A DNA stretch of 64,000 bases, from NCBI GenBank assembly GCA_016191525.1, contig JACPOK010000019.1, forward strand, positions 124,001 through 188,000, written 5' to 3'. Position numbers and translations under genes: made by a program. This document shows positions 45,447 through 53,260 of this stretch, one piece after another (within the stretch, counting starts at the first letter, position 1; each line of letters opens with the position of its first letter). The stretch is from Burkholderiales bacterium. GTDB taxonomy: Bacteria; Pseudomonadota; Gammaproteobacteria; Burkholderiales; Burkholderiaceae_C. Under the pieces are notes generated by a model. It saw only the letters and a list, made by a program, of their open reading frames with translations. It was not told the DNA's origin and searched no databases.

Positions 45447-46514
45447 TTACGCCTTCTTTTTGGAGAGAAACGCCACCAGCCGCCTTTCGGCCGCGCTCAG
45501 GCCGCGCGCGGAGCGCCCAACGGGCACGTGGTCGTCAAAGCAGGCTTCGCCCTTTTGGCCGGCCAGCGTGATGCCCAGCTCCAGCACCGAAGGATGGATG
45601 TAGGCCTTGCGGCAAACGGCCGGCGTGTTGCCCAGGCTGCCCGACACCACGGCCAGCAGCTGCTTGAGCGTGAAGGCCTCGCCCTTGCCGCAGAACTTGC
45701 GGATCGTGTCCAGCGCCAGCACGGTGCCGTGCCAGGTGCGGAAGTCCTTGGCGGTGAAGCGCTCGCCGCACAGCGTGTTCAGGTAATCGTTGACGTCCTG
45801 CGAATCGACCGCGTGGCGCGCACCGTCCGCGTCGCGGTACTGGAACAGCTCTTGCCCCGGCAGGTGCAGGCAGCGCCGCACCACGCGCAGCACGCGCGGA
45901 TCTTTTACTTCCACCTCATGCTGCACGCCGCTCTTGCCGCGGAACGCCAGCCGCAGGCAGGCGCCGACGATGCGCACGTGGCGGTTGCGCAATGTGGTCA
46001 GGCCGTAGGAGCCGTTTTCTTTCGCATACTGATCGTTGCCCACACGGATGAGCGTGGTGTCCAGCAAATGGGCCACGGTGGAAAGAACCAGCTCGCGGTT
46101 GTGGCCGTGCTGCGCCATCTGCTCGCGGATCTGCCGGCGCATGCGCGGCAGGGCGGCGGCAAAGGCCAGCAGCCGGTCGAACTTGCCCGTGTCGCGCTCT
46201 TGCCGCCAGGTCTCGTGGTAGCGGTACTGCTTGCGCCCGCGCGCATCGCGGCCGGTGGCCTGCAGGTGGCCGCGCTCGCGCTTGCAGATCCATACCGATG
46301 TATAGGCCGGCGGTATCGCCAGCTTGCGTATGCGCGCCAGCTGCGCCGGGTCGCGCAGCCAGCGGCCCTCGTCGTCGCGGTAGCCGAAGCCCTTGCCCTT
46401 GCGCACGCGCGTGAAGCCGGGCTCGGCGTCGCTGGAATAGACAAGGCCGGCGGGCACCATGCCGCCGGCCTCGGCCCGTGCCGCTTCAGTGGCGTTGCCG
46501 GGCGCCAGCAGCAT
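45447..46514 (-). CDS. DNA topoisomerase IB (poxvirus-type)
   Basis: 355 residues. YRDDEGRWLRDPAQLARIRKLAIPPAY and GRKQYRYHETWR open the catalytic core. DFRTWHGTVLAL and the nucleophile tyrosine in CRKAYIHPSVLEL complete it. It relaxes supercoils through a 3'-phosphotyrosyl link. In this lineage it is often beside ligD and general stress genes, and here it sits 4 bp upstream of ligD, so the two are likely co-expressed. Confidence 0.95.
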   Translation of the reverse strand: MLLAPGNATEAARAEAGGMVPAGLVYSSDAEPGFTRVRKGKGFGYRDDEGRWLRDPAQLARIRKLAIPPAYTSVWICKRERGHLQATGRDARGRKQYRYHETWRQERDTGKFDRLLAFAAALPRMRRQIREQMAQHGHNRELVLSTVAHLLDTTLIRVGNDQYAKENGSYGLTTLRNRHVRIVGACLRLAFRGKSGVQHEVEVKDPRVLRVVRRCLHLPGQELFQYRDADGARHAVDSQDVNDYLNTLCGERFTAKDFRTWHGTVLALDTIRKFCGKGEAFTLKQLLAVVSGSLGNTPAVCRKAYIHPSVLELGITLAGQKGEACFDDHVPVGRSARGLSAAERRLVAFLSKKKA

Positions 46515-46527
46515 GGTGGTTCAGGCC

Positions 46528-47499
46528 TTACGAAGCGGCTTTGAACTGGTCGCGCAACGACTTGATCTCGTCGTGGTTGCGCTGCGCACCCTGCGCCTGG
46601 CGTTCCACGATCAGCTTCACGTTGGCGGGCAGGGGCTGCTTCAGTGCCTTGCGGTAGCGCGCCACGGCGTTGTCTTCGCCGCGCTCGGCTTCGTTCAGCA
46701 CGGCCTTGTCGTCATAGGTGCTGAGCGTGGCCTTCACCGCCACCCAGCCGCGGTGCAGCGCACCGGCGGCACTGCCGCCGTCGTCGGGCTTGCCGCCCAG
46801 GCTGCGGATCTGCGTGTACAGCTCTTGCGCGGCGCCGCGGCAATCGTCCGCCCGGCGCAGGAAGGTGGCCTTCAAGTCGGCGCTCTTGGCCTGTTCGGCG
46901 CAGGCGCGGAAGCCATACTCGCCGTCCTTGGCGCATTCGGCCAAATCCTCCAGCGCATCGATCACATCGTCGTTGTCGCCGGAAGTGTTGCCGGCGCTTT
47001 GCGCCTTGCCCACGGCAGCGGCGGCGCCGCCCGAGCGGAGGCTGTCCACGCGGTCCCAGGCGGCGCGGCTGGCCGGCTGCGCTTCAGGCCAGCTCAGCGG
47101 CGAGCCGGCGCGGGCGGTTTCCCATTCGGAAGCCAGCTTGGGCTCGGCGGTGGACCAGTCTTCGTTGTAGCGGGTGCGGCCCGTCAGGCCCAGGCGGTAG
47201 GCGGGGGAGTAGTCGTCAAACGTGCGGTCCTTCTGGTAGTAGGGCTCGTTGACATAGTTTTCGCGCCAGTAGGCTTCCTCGGCCGTGGGGTTCACGGCTT
47301 CGCCGGCGGCCTTGCCTGCCAGCCCGCCGACCACGGCGCCCACCACGCCGCCAACCGCGGTGCCGATGGGCCCGCCGATGGAGCCCACGGTGGCGCCGGC
47401 CACGGCACCGCCGGTGGCGCCGATGCCGGTGCCCACCGGGTGCGCGCCCGGTTCGTCGGTGATGGGGTCGCGGTTCATGTCTCGTTCTTCTGCAGCCAT
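46528..47499 (-). CDS. PA2169/DUF2383-type four-helix-bundle stress protein with glycine-zipper N-terminus
   Basis: 323 residues with an AAGGAG site. The N-terminal part has a glycine zipper (GIGATGGAVAGATVGSIGGP and AVGGVVGAVVGGLAGKAAG), which can insert in or associate with membrane. The middle is charged and aromatic-rich (YWRENYVNEPYYQKD). The C-terminal about 150 residues (DVIDALEDLAECAKDGEYGF, LRRADDCRGAAQELYTQI) match the ferritin-like DUF2383/PA2169 family. Linkage to topoisomerase IB and ligD suggests a stress regulon, by inference. Confidence 0.82.
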   Translation of the reverse strand: MAAEERDMNRDPITDEPGAHPVGTGIGATGGAVAGATVGSIGGPIGTAVGGVVGAVVGGLAGKAAGEAVNPTAEEAYWRENYVNEPYYQKDRTFDDYSPAYRLGLTGRTRYNEDWSTAEPKLASEWETARAGSPLSWPEAQPASRAAWDRVDSLRSGGAAAAVGKAQSAGNTSGDNDDVIDALEDLAECAKDGEYGFRACAEQAKSADLKATFLRRADDCRGAAQELYTQIRSLGGKPDDGGSAAGALHRGWVAVKATLSTYDDKAVLNEAERGEDNAVARYRKALKQPLPANVKLIVERQAQGAQRNHDEIKSLRDQFKAAS

Positions 47500-47724
47500 A
47501 TTGATGCTCCTTGTGTAGGGGGTGGAAATGTTTCAGCCAATATCTTTGGGCCGCTACGCGGGCTTTGCCGTCAGTCAAGCCGCGAAGTGCCTGTAGGAGC
47601 GCTCCCACCGCCAGCGCACCGTTGTGGCCGTTCGTCCCCACAGGGGAAAGCCGTCTTGTCCTACACCCCTTGAACCATTCGGGGCGCACTGTGGTCCAAC
47701 GTTGCCATCCACAAGAAAAGAGAC

Positions 47725-48186
47725 ATGAAACAAGCCCTGCGCAAGACCCCGTCGCACCTGCACCTTGCCTACAAGTACGGTGAAGGCGGCGACAGCCTGG
47801 TCGGGCGCAACTTCATGCTCCATTCGCACGACAGGCAGCTCACGCTGGCCATCGACCTCACGCCCAACTTCCACACGCGCAACAAGAACGCATCCAACTA
47901 CCTGGACGCAATCAACCTTTCGCAGAACCACCACAAGCTGAAGTTCCTGCAGTGCAGCGACAACCTGCTTCGCTCGCGCCTGATCCGCGCCTGGGAGCTG
48001 GTGGAGCACCCGGAGCTGCGCATGTGCCTGGACCTGGGGCCGCGCGGGCATTTTCTGTACGCGGTGCTGCCGCATTCGCTCTTCATGGGCGGCATACAGC
48101 TGGACGTGCAGGAGGTGCTGGACGAAGAGGCCATTGCCGCCACGCCGTTCACGGCGCACCACCACGCCTCAAGGAACCACCAATGA
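47725..48186 (+). CDS. Conserved-looking protein of unknown function
   Basis: 153 residues. No motif is recognised. It has no signal peptide or membrane helix. Regular charged and aromatic residues (LAYKYGEGGDSLVGRNFMLHSHDRQLTLAIDL, ELRMCLDLGPRGHF-type segments) suggest a folded soluble protein. It is divergent from the PA2169 gene across about 225 bp and coupled by ATGA to the following secreted protein, so the two probably act together. Confidence 0.65.
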   Translation: MKQALRKTPSHLHLAYKYGEGGDSLVGRNFMLHSHDRQLTLAIDLTPNFHTRNKNASNYLDAINLSQNHHKLKFLQCSDNLLRSRLIRAWELVEHPELRMCLDLGPRGHFLYAVLPHSLFMGGIQLDVQEVLDEEAIAATPFTAHHHASRNHQ

Positions 48187-49073
48187 CAAACCACCTTGCT
48201 CCCTTCGCCCGGCTCTCGCGGCGCGTGCTGCGCACGCTGGCCGCCGGCGTGCTGGGCCTGGCCGCGCTGCAGGCCTGGGCCGACGACGCCGCCGGCCTGC
48301 AGGCCAAGTACACCGAGCTGCGCGAACCGCTGGCCAAAAACAGCTACCAGCGCGCCCTGTACATCGATTCGGCCGAGGCCGGCGACAACCTGAAGGGCGA
48401 CGTGTATGCCGTGCTGGACCACCCGTTCAGCAAGGTGGGCGGCGCGCTGAAAGACCCGGCCGACTGGTGCCAGATCATGATCCTGCCGTTCAACACCAAG
48501 TACTGCCACGCGGTGGAAGGCGGCACGCTGCTGGTGCGCATAGGCCGCAAGTTCGACCAGCCGGTGGAAGACGCGTACAAGCTGCAATTCGCGCTGCGCA
48601 ACGTGGCCTCCACGCCCGACTTTTTTGAAAGCCGCCTGAACGCGGCCAGCGGCCCGCTGGGCACGCGCGACTACCGCATCGTGGTCTCGGCCGTGCCGCT
48701 GGACGGCGGCAAGACCTTCATGCACCTGAGCTATTCGTACGGCTACGGCACGGCCGGGCGCATCGCCATGCGCGGCTACCTGGCCACCGTGGGCGCCGAC
48801 AAGGTCGGCTTCAGCATGGCCGGCACCGATGCCAATGGCCGGCCGCAGTACATAGGCGGCGTGCGCGGCGCCGTCGAGCGCAACGCCATGCGCTACTACC
48901 TGGCCATCGACGCTTACCTGGACGCGCCGCAGCCGCAACAGGCCGAGCGCCGCATCCAGAACTGGTTCAACGCCACCGAGCGCTACCCGCGCCAGCTGCG
49001 TGAGATGGACAAGCCCACCTACGTGGCCATGAAGCGCACCGAGGTAGAGCGCCAGCAGACCATGATTCAATAG
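48183..49073 (+). CDS. Exported protein of unknown function
   Basis: 296 residues. The signal peptide runs to LAALQAWA-DDAAG (cleavage near residue 34). The mature part (SYQRALYIDSAEAGDNLKGDVYAVLDHPFSKV, DWCQIMILPFNTKYC, LVVRIGRKF-like) looks like a compact periplasmic domain of the START/lipid-transfer kind, but this is only an impression. The start is set by the 4-bp overlap with the preceding gene. Copy C of the 63-bp repeat begins 6 bp after its stop. Confidence 0.65.
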   Translation: MTNHLAPFARLSRRVLRTLAAGVLGLAALQAWADDAAGLQAKYTELREPLAKNSYQRALYIDSAEAGDNLKGDVYAVLDHPFSKVGGALKDPADWCQIMILPFNTKYCHAVEGGTLLVRIGRKFDQPVEDAYKLQFALRNVASTPDFFESRLNAASGPLGTRDYRIVVSAVPLDGGKTFMHLSYSYGYGTAGRIAMRGYLATVGADKVGFSMAGTDANGRPQYIGGVRGAVERNAMRYYLAIDAYLDAPQPQQAERRIQNWFNATERYPRQLREMDKPTYVAMKRTEVERQQTMIQ

Positions 49074-49078
49074 CGCTT

Positions 49079-49141
49079 GCTATTGTTTTGGTAGCTGCCT
49101 ACGCAGGGCTGGTGCGCTCTGCAGGCCTTTTTCCCTCTGGA
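49079..49141 (+). repeat. 63-bp dispersed repeat, copy C (left edge of accessory block)
   Basis: It starts GCTATTGTTTTGGTAGC, has GTGCGCTCTGCAGG in the middle and ends CTTTTTCCCTCTGGA. It is intergenic, in the same orientation as copies A and B, and marks the left end of the accessory block. Confidence 0.88.
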
Positions 49142-49148
49142 AAACTGC

Positions 49149-49613
49149 TCAGGAACCGCCCAGGCGCAGCGTCATGAATACGCTGTTGGGGTCGTTGGTG
49201 TAATCACCGAACGGCCCGCAGCGCTCGAACCCCGCGCTCTCGTACAACGTCCACGCCGGCTTGAATGGCGCCTGCGATCCCGTCTCCAGGCTCAGCCGCT
49301 CATACGAGCGTGAGCGTGCCTCGGCAATGATGTGGTTCAGCAGCGCGCGGCCCGCGCCCGTGCGGCGCAGCGCCGCGGGCGTGCGCATCGACTTTACCTC
49401 GCCATGCGTGCCGTCCAGCTCTTTCAGCGCGCCGCAGCCCAGCAGCACGGCGCCGTCCCACGCCGACCAGAAGGTGATGCTGGGGTGGCGCAGCTTGGTG
49501 AGGTCGAGCGCGTGCACGCTCTCGGGCGGCGACAGCTCATACATATTCTGCAGGTGCTCGTTGAGCAGTGCGTGGATTTCGGGGCGGGTGAGGTCGTCGG
49601 TTTCGATGTTCAT
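49149..49613 (-). CDS. GNAT-family N-acetyltransferase
   Basis: 154 residues. The acetyl-CoA-binding region is visible in GEVKSMRTPAALRRTGAGRALLNHIIAEARSRSYERLSLETG (motif A with RRTGAGRALL), and PAWTLYESAGFERCGPFGDY is motif B. The substrate is unknown; the short FRGF-like C-terminus resembles PhnO/YsnE-type members. The start overlaps the MAPEG gene by 4 bp. Confidence 0.9.
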   Translation of the reverse strand: MNIETDDLTRPEIHALLNEHLQNMYELSPPESVHALDLTKLRHPSITFWSAWDGAVLLGCGALKELDGTHGEVKSMRTPAALRRTGAGRALLNHIIAEARSRSYERLSLETGSQAPFKPAWTLYESAGFERCGPFGDYTNDPNSVFMTLRLGGS

Positions 49614-49996
49614 GAGCGCAGGTAGAACGAAACAAGGCGGATGGAGCAGACGATCAGCGGGCCCAGCGTCAACGTCATGCCGATGACCCTGAAAGCGTAT
49701 TTTTCCTTCAGCCGGCTCACGCCCAGCGCGTGCGACACGCGGCCCGCCAGCATGCAGATGCCCAGGCCGTGCAGAAACAGCGGCGAGGCGCCGGCCTGTG
49801 CCACCAGCGCCATCAGGATCAGGCTGATCGGCACGTACTCGGCAAAGTTCGAATGCGCGCGCATCGCGCGCAGCATGGCCTCGTTGCCCGCATCCCCGAT
49901 CGCGATGCGCAGCCTGCGGCGCATCCGCAGGGTGCGGACGCTCAGGGCCACGAACAGCAGGGCGAGCAGGGCGGCGTAGAGGGAGACGATGGGCAT
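49610..49996 (-). CDS. MAPEG-family membrane protein
   Basis: 128 residues and about four hydrophobic helices. RAMRAHSNFAEYVPISLILMAL is the MAPEG signature (residues about 48-70), and GRVSHALGVS follows in helix 3. Family members are membrane glutathione transferases or related eicosanoid enzymes; in bacteria the function is mostly unassigned. I use the ATG giving MPIVSLYAA; the longer frame lacks support. Confidence 0.88.
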   Translation of the reverse strand: MPIVSLYAALLALLFVALSVRTLRMRRRLRIAIGDAGNEAMLRAMRAHSNFAEYVPISLILMALVAQAGASPLFLHGLGICMLAGRVSHALGVSRLKEKYAFRVIGMTLTLGPLIVCSIRLVSFYLRS

Positions 49997-50006
49997 GGAA
50001 GGTATT

Positions 50007-50624
50007 TCAATACAGCGTGGCGCGCTGCCGCGCAGGCAATTCCCGGTCGTACGCCGCGCCATCCATGCCGGCCAGCGCGGCCAGCATGGCGCCCGCGGTA
50101 GGCACGGCGGCCCGCACCGCCGGGTCAGGCGCGCTCCACAGCCGGGAACGCTGCATGGCCCGCGCGCACTGGAAGTACGCGGTGTCCACCGCGATCTCGA
50201 TCACGCATTGGGGCGGCACGCCATCCATGGCCAGCCGCGCCAGCAAGGCCGGCTCGACAGTGATGCGCGCGCGGCCATTGACCCGCAGCGTTTCGCCGAT
50301 GCCCGGAATCAGGAACAGCAGAGCAACGCGCGGATCCACCAGGATGTTGCGTAAGGAGTCAATGCGGTTGTTGCCGCGCCGCTCCGGCAGCAGCAGCGTG
50401 TGCTCGTCCTGGATGGTCACCAGCCCCGCCGGGTCGCCGCGCGGCGATGCATCGAGACCATCCGGCCCTGCGGTGGCCAGCATGGCGAACGGCGAGGCAG
50501 CTATCCACTGCTGGTAGACCGGGTGCAGGTAGGCCACTTCCTTGCGGGCGGAGGCTTCACCCACGGCGCCGAAGAGGGATTCGAGGGCGGGGAGGGTGGC
50601 GATTGTGTGGGCAAGGTCAGACAT
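50007..50624 (-). CDS. Pyridoxamine-5'-phosphate-oxidase-family flavin protein
   Basis: 205 residues. The split-barrel FMN fold is indicated by SPFAMLATAGPDGLDASPRGDPAGLVTIQDEHTLLLPERRGNNRIDSLRNIL and VALLFLIPGIGETLRVNGRARIT. This arrangement is typical of the MSMEG_1061 subgroup, whose substrates are unknown. It probably forms a dimer with FMN or F420/haem-like cofactors; only FMN binding is suggested here. Confidence 0.86.
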   Translation of the reverse strand: MSDLAHTIATLPALESLFGAVGEASARKEVAYLHPVYQQWIAASPFAMLATAGPDGLDASPRGDPAGLVTIQDEHTLLLPERRGNNRIDSLRNILVDPRVALLFLIPGIGETLRVNGRARITVEPALLARLAMDGVPPQCVIEIAVDTAYFQCARAMQRSRLWSAPDPAVRAAVPTAGAMLAALAGMDGAAYDRELPARQRATLY

Positions 50625-50636
50625 GGATCACCGGTG

Positions 50637-51044
50637 TTATTCGACAAGAATTTTCCAGGAGGATGGCAGAGTAATCCAGGGCGCCCTCTGGCCATCATTC
50701 GCCGAGCACGCCGGCTCCGGAAGCTCGCCCGCGGCGAAGCAACCCCCGGCTACTCCGACGAGCGCGGGCAGCGTGGAGATGTACCAGAACAATGTGGTTC
50801 CGCAACTGGAACAGAAGTGCCGCTTCTGGCTGCTACCTTCGCCCGGCCGGTCAAGGGCGTAGACCGTCATAGACCCTTGCTGCGCCGTAACGCTGTCCCT
50901 GGCGAAGTAGGACGAGATTCCGAATGCGCTGCCGGTTCGGCGTTTGCAGTTTCCGCAATGGCATACGCCGTTCATCTCCGGCTCGCCGGCGACGGTGATG
51001 GAAGCCTGGCCACAGGCACAGGTCGCCGTTCGGGACATGGACAT
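50637..51044 (-). CDS. GFA-family (glutathione-dependent formaldehyde-activating enzyme-like) zinc protein
   Basis: 135 residues. CACG, CHCGNCKRRTGSAFG and HFCSSCGTTLF give the paired-cysteine zinc sites of the GFA fold. Family members include Gfa and CENP-V-like proteins; many are not true formaldehyde enzymes. It lies 8 bp downstream of dfrB on the same strand and may be read from the same transcript. Confidence 0.9.
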   Translation of the reverse strand: MSMSRTATCACGQASITVAGEPEMNGVCHCGNCKRRTGSAFGISSYFARDSVTAQQGSMTVYALDRPGEGSSQKRHFCSSCGTTLFWYISTLPALVGVAGGCFAAGELPEPACSANDGQRAPWITLPSSWKILVE

Positions 51045-51052
51045 TGAAAGTG

Positions 51053-51289
51053 TCAGGCCACGCGTTCGAGCGCAGTCACAGGGTAAATCTGTACCGAGCC
51101 CGGGTGAGCTTCAGATTCGACGGCATAGCCCTCGGGGGTCAGTTTGGTGCAGTACCAGCCGACCACCAGCCCCTGCCAGGCGGCGCCAGACTTCTTGCGC
51201 ACACGGTCTCCCAGGCCAAACGTGGCGCGCACTGGCAGTGCGAACTGGCCCGCAAGTGGAGTTCCGGCGTCGTTGCTGCTTTGATCCAT
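51053..51289 (-). CDS. dfrB: Type II (R67-like, DfrB) dihydrofolate reductase, predicted trimethoprim-insensitive
   Basis: A 78-residue protein, exactly the length of plasmid R67 DHFR (DfrB1). As recalled, it aligns with DfrB1 without gaps. The SH3-like core is nearly unchanged: [35 protein letters not shown] and [10 protein letters not shown]. Active-pore residues sit at R67 numbering: Lys32, Trp38, Trp45, Ser65, Gln67, Ile68 and Tyr69. The N-terminal about 20 residues differ, as is usual among DfrB variants. The family forms a tetramer that reduces dihydrofolate with NADPH and is intrinsically insensitive to trimethoprim. ATG follows GTTAGGT directly; no attC lies at its 3' end. Resistance in the host is inference. 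Confidence 0.93.
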   Translation of the reverse strand: MDQSSNDAGTPLAGQFALPVRATFGLGDRVRKKSGAAWQGLVVGWYCTKLTPEGYAVESEAHPGSVQIYPVTALERVA

Positions 51290-51331
51290 ACCTAACCCTT
51301 CTTGTGAACGTATTTTGAGATGCTGCAAGGC

Positions 51332-51739
51332 TCAGGCGGTATTTTCTGCGAACGCGCCAAGCTGGCCGTATGGACCGGCAACGACGATGACGTAGCCGTT
51401 GGGCTCGCGCAGCCAGAACTCCAGGTGATTTGCCAGCGGGTTGATCTTGATTGGTTCGAGAATCTCCGCCTTCGCCTGAACCGCACGCTCGTAGTCCTGC
51501 TCGACTGCTTCAGACATGAACCAAAGCACAACGCCATTTCCATAGGGCTTTGTCTCCGGATTTCCAAGATGGGGATGTTCATGCGCATCCCAGAGGTGCA
51601 ACTGCAGAACCAGCGCCCCACCCGACATGAGCTGCTCGTACTCGGGGCCGCCATGGTCACTCTCGAACCCGAGTACGCGCTGAAACCAGGCGCTGGTCTG
51701 CTGGACGTCGGCGACGCAGATAAGTGGTTGGGCAAGCAT
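51332..51739 (-). CDS. VOC-family (glyoxalase/bleomycin-resistance fold) protein
   Basis: 135 residues from MLAQPLICVADVQQTSAWFQRVLGF, a typical VOC opening. LQLHLWDAHEHPH and FWLREPNGYVIVVAGPYG supply the His and Glu positions used for metal binding in this superfamily. It is likely a small dioxygenase or isomerase-like enzyme or a binding protein. The substrate is unknown. Confidence 0.85.
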   Translation of the reverse strand: MLAQPLICVADVQQTSAWFQRVLGFESDHGGPEYEQLMSGGALVLQLHLWDAHEHPHLGNPETKPYGNGVVLWFMSEAVEQDYERAVQAKAEILEPIKINPLANHLEFWLREPNGYVIVVAGPYGQLGAFAENTA

Positions 51740-51780
51740 GGCGTTGATTCCGAACTGTGTGCGACTGCCGCAGGACGTTG

Positions 51781-52581
51781 CTAAAACGGGGAAGCTGTTG
51801 AAAGCCAATCACCCACCACCTGGTTAAAGCGCTCAGGCTGCTCCAGCATCACCCAGTGGCCGGTGTCGAACGGCACGACCTGGTTGCCTTCGCGCTTCTG
51901 CAAAGCGTCGGCCCATGCGCTGGAGTGAAACGTGAGCGGCTTGCGGCGGCCGTAGACGAACAGCATGGGACAGGCCGGGTCGAAGCGCAGGGCCTTGTGC
52001 CGGTAAGACTCGGCGCCGCCGAAAATCACCAGGTAATACGGGTAGTCCATGCACGAGTTCATGGGCGCCGGGTCAGAAGGGCAGCGCGCCTGGCGCGCCA
52101 TAAAGCGCGTCATCCAGTCGCCGGCGCGGCCGCCCACCATCCAGGCCAGCGCCAGCCAGAACTGGTAGCTGAAGGCCATCGCCATTTCGCGCCGCGCCAG
52201 CGATTGCCGCCACGACACGGGGTCGCCGATGTCGACGCCGACGATTCTTGACACCAGCTGCGGGTGGCGCACATAGAACTGGTAGCCGAACACGCAGCCC
52301 CAGTCGTGCAGCATCAGGATGGCCTTGCCGCCCGGGCAGACCTGCTCGACCACCTGCTTCAAAAAGCCGATGACTTCATCCAGCGAATGCGCCCGCCGCG
52401 CCTTTGCCGCGTCGAAGCCGGGCAGCGTGAACCGTACGCAGCGGTAGCGGCCCTTGAGGGCAGCCACCTGCGCGTCCCACAGCCGGTATGTGTCGGGCCA
52501 GCCATGGACCATGACGATGGTTTCGTCGCCATCGCCGTCAATGTGGATGTCGATATCTGCCAGGGAGATCACTTGGGTCAT
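51781..52581 (-). CDS. Alpha/beta hydrolase, epoxide hydrolase/haloalkane dehalogenase-like
   Basis: 266 residues. MVHGWPDTYRLWD forms the oxyanion region. The nucleophile elbow reads LMLHDWGC, with aspartate in place of serine, as in epoxide hydrolases and haloalkane dehalogenases. The C-terminal DTGHWVMLEQPE carries the catalytic histidine. The substrate is unknown. It overlaps the following membrane methyltransferase gene by 4 bp. Confidence 0.87.
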   Translation of the reverse strand: MTQVISLADIDIHIDGDGDETIVMVHGWPDTYRLWDAQVAALKGRYRCVRFTLPGFDAAKARRAHSLDEVIGFLKQVVEQVCPGGKAILMLHDWGCVFGYQFYVRHPQLVSRIVGVDIGDPVSWRQSLARREMAMAFSYQFWLALAWMVGGRAGDWMTRFMARQARCPSDPAPMNSCMDYPYYLVIFGGAESYRHKALRFDPACPMLFVYGRRKPLTFHSSAWADALQKREGNQVVPFDTGHWVMLEQPERFNQVVGDWLSTASPF

Positions 52582-53147
52582 GGGCGAAGAAAGGGAATAA
52601 GCATGGGAACTCGCTGCTGGTAGGTGTCATAGGCCGCGCCCAGTTCATGGCGCAGGAAACGTTCTTCCATGCGGGCCTTGACCGCGCAGAAGGCGGTGAC
52701 CAGCACCGCGGCAACAAAGGCAAGGGGGCTGGCGCGCACGCCGGCAAAGGCAAACACCGCGACGATGGCGCCGGTGTAGATGGGGTGCCGCACAAAGCCA
52801 TACGGGCCCGTGTCGACGACGCGGTGCGCCTCCTTGCGGGCGACGCCCGCCGACCACAAGGCGCCCAGGTGAAGGCGCGCCCACCAGCACCACGCAAACC
52901 CGGCCGCGCAAACGGCAACCAGCGCCCAGCTTGCAGGAATGTTCTCTTCCCACAGCCGCGCCCGCAGCGCGGGGAACAAGAGCCTGGCACCCACCAGCAA
53001 CAGGGCCGCGGCAAGCGCGGCCCCATAAAGCGGCAGCTGCTCGCGGGGAGGCGACGTGGCCACCGTCTGCCCCGCCCAAAGCGCGGCGCCGACCCAGCTC
53101 AGGGCAAAGGCAGCCAGCAAGACGAGGAGAGCCGATGAAGGTGACAC
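52578..53147 (-). CDS. Isoprenylcysteine carboxyl methyltransferase-family membrane protein
   Basis: 189 residues, GTG start, about five hydrophobic helices. RVVDTGPYGFVRHPIYTGAIV and the C-terminal EERFLRHELGAAYDTYQQRVPMLIPF motif are the conserved SAM- and substrate-binding parts of ICMT/PEMT-type methyltransferases. Bacterial members methylate small lipophilic compounds or are uncharacterised. It is translationally coupled to the alpha/beta hydrolase gene downstream. Confidence 0.87.
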   Translation of the reverse strand: MSPSSALLVLLAAFALSWVGAALWAGQTVATSPPREQLPLYGAALAAALLLVGARLLFPALRARLWEENIPASWALVAVCAAGFAWCWWARLHLGALWSAGVARKEAHRVVDTGPYGFVRHPIYTGAIVAVFAFAGVRASPLAFVAAVLVTAFCAVKARMEERFLRHELGAAYDTYQQRVPMLIPFLRP

Positions 53148-53156
53148 GGTGGAGCG

Positions 53157-53180
53157 AATTGGGCCACAAACACGGCGGAT
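53157..53180 (+). repeat. 24-bp direct repeat, left copy
   Basis: AATTGGGCCACAAACACGGC and the next four bases match 58310-58333 at 22 of 24 positions. The two copies bracket the sterol desaturase gene and the cassette array. Confidence 0.6.
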
Positions 53181-53197
53181 GTCAATTTCGGGGTAGC

Positions 53198-53260
53198 GCT
53201 ACAAAATCAATAGCGGCCCCCGCACAGCCCATGCGCGCTGCAGCCGTTTTACCCTCTGAG
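53198..53260 (+). repeat. 63-bp dispersed repeat, copy B
   Basis: It starts GCTACAAAATCAATAGCGG, continues CACAGCCCATGCGCGCTGC and ends CAGCCGTTTTACCCTCTGAG. It is very close to copy A at 58494. Its right end supplies the last codons and the TAA of the VOC gene at 53249. Confidence 0.9.

Noticed and set aside
51053-51739. dfrB as part of the integron array
   Set aside because: One core-like heptamer is present before dfrB, but no attC follows it, and genes between it and the array have ordinary spacing with ATGA overlaps and no attC.
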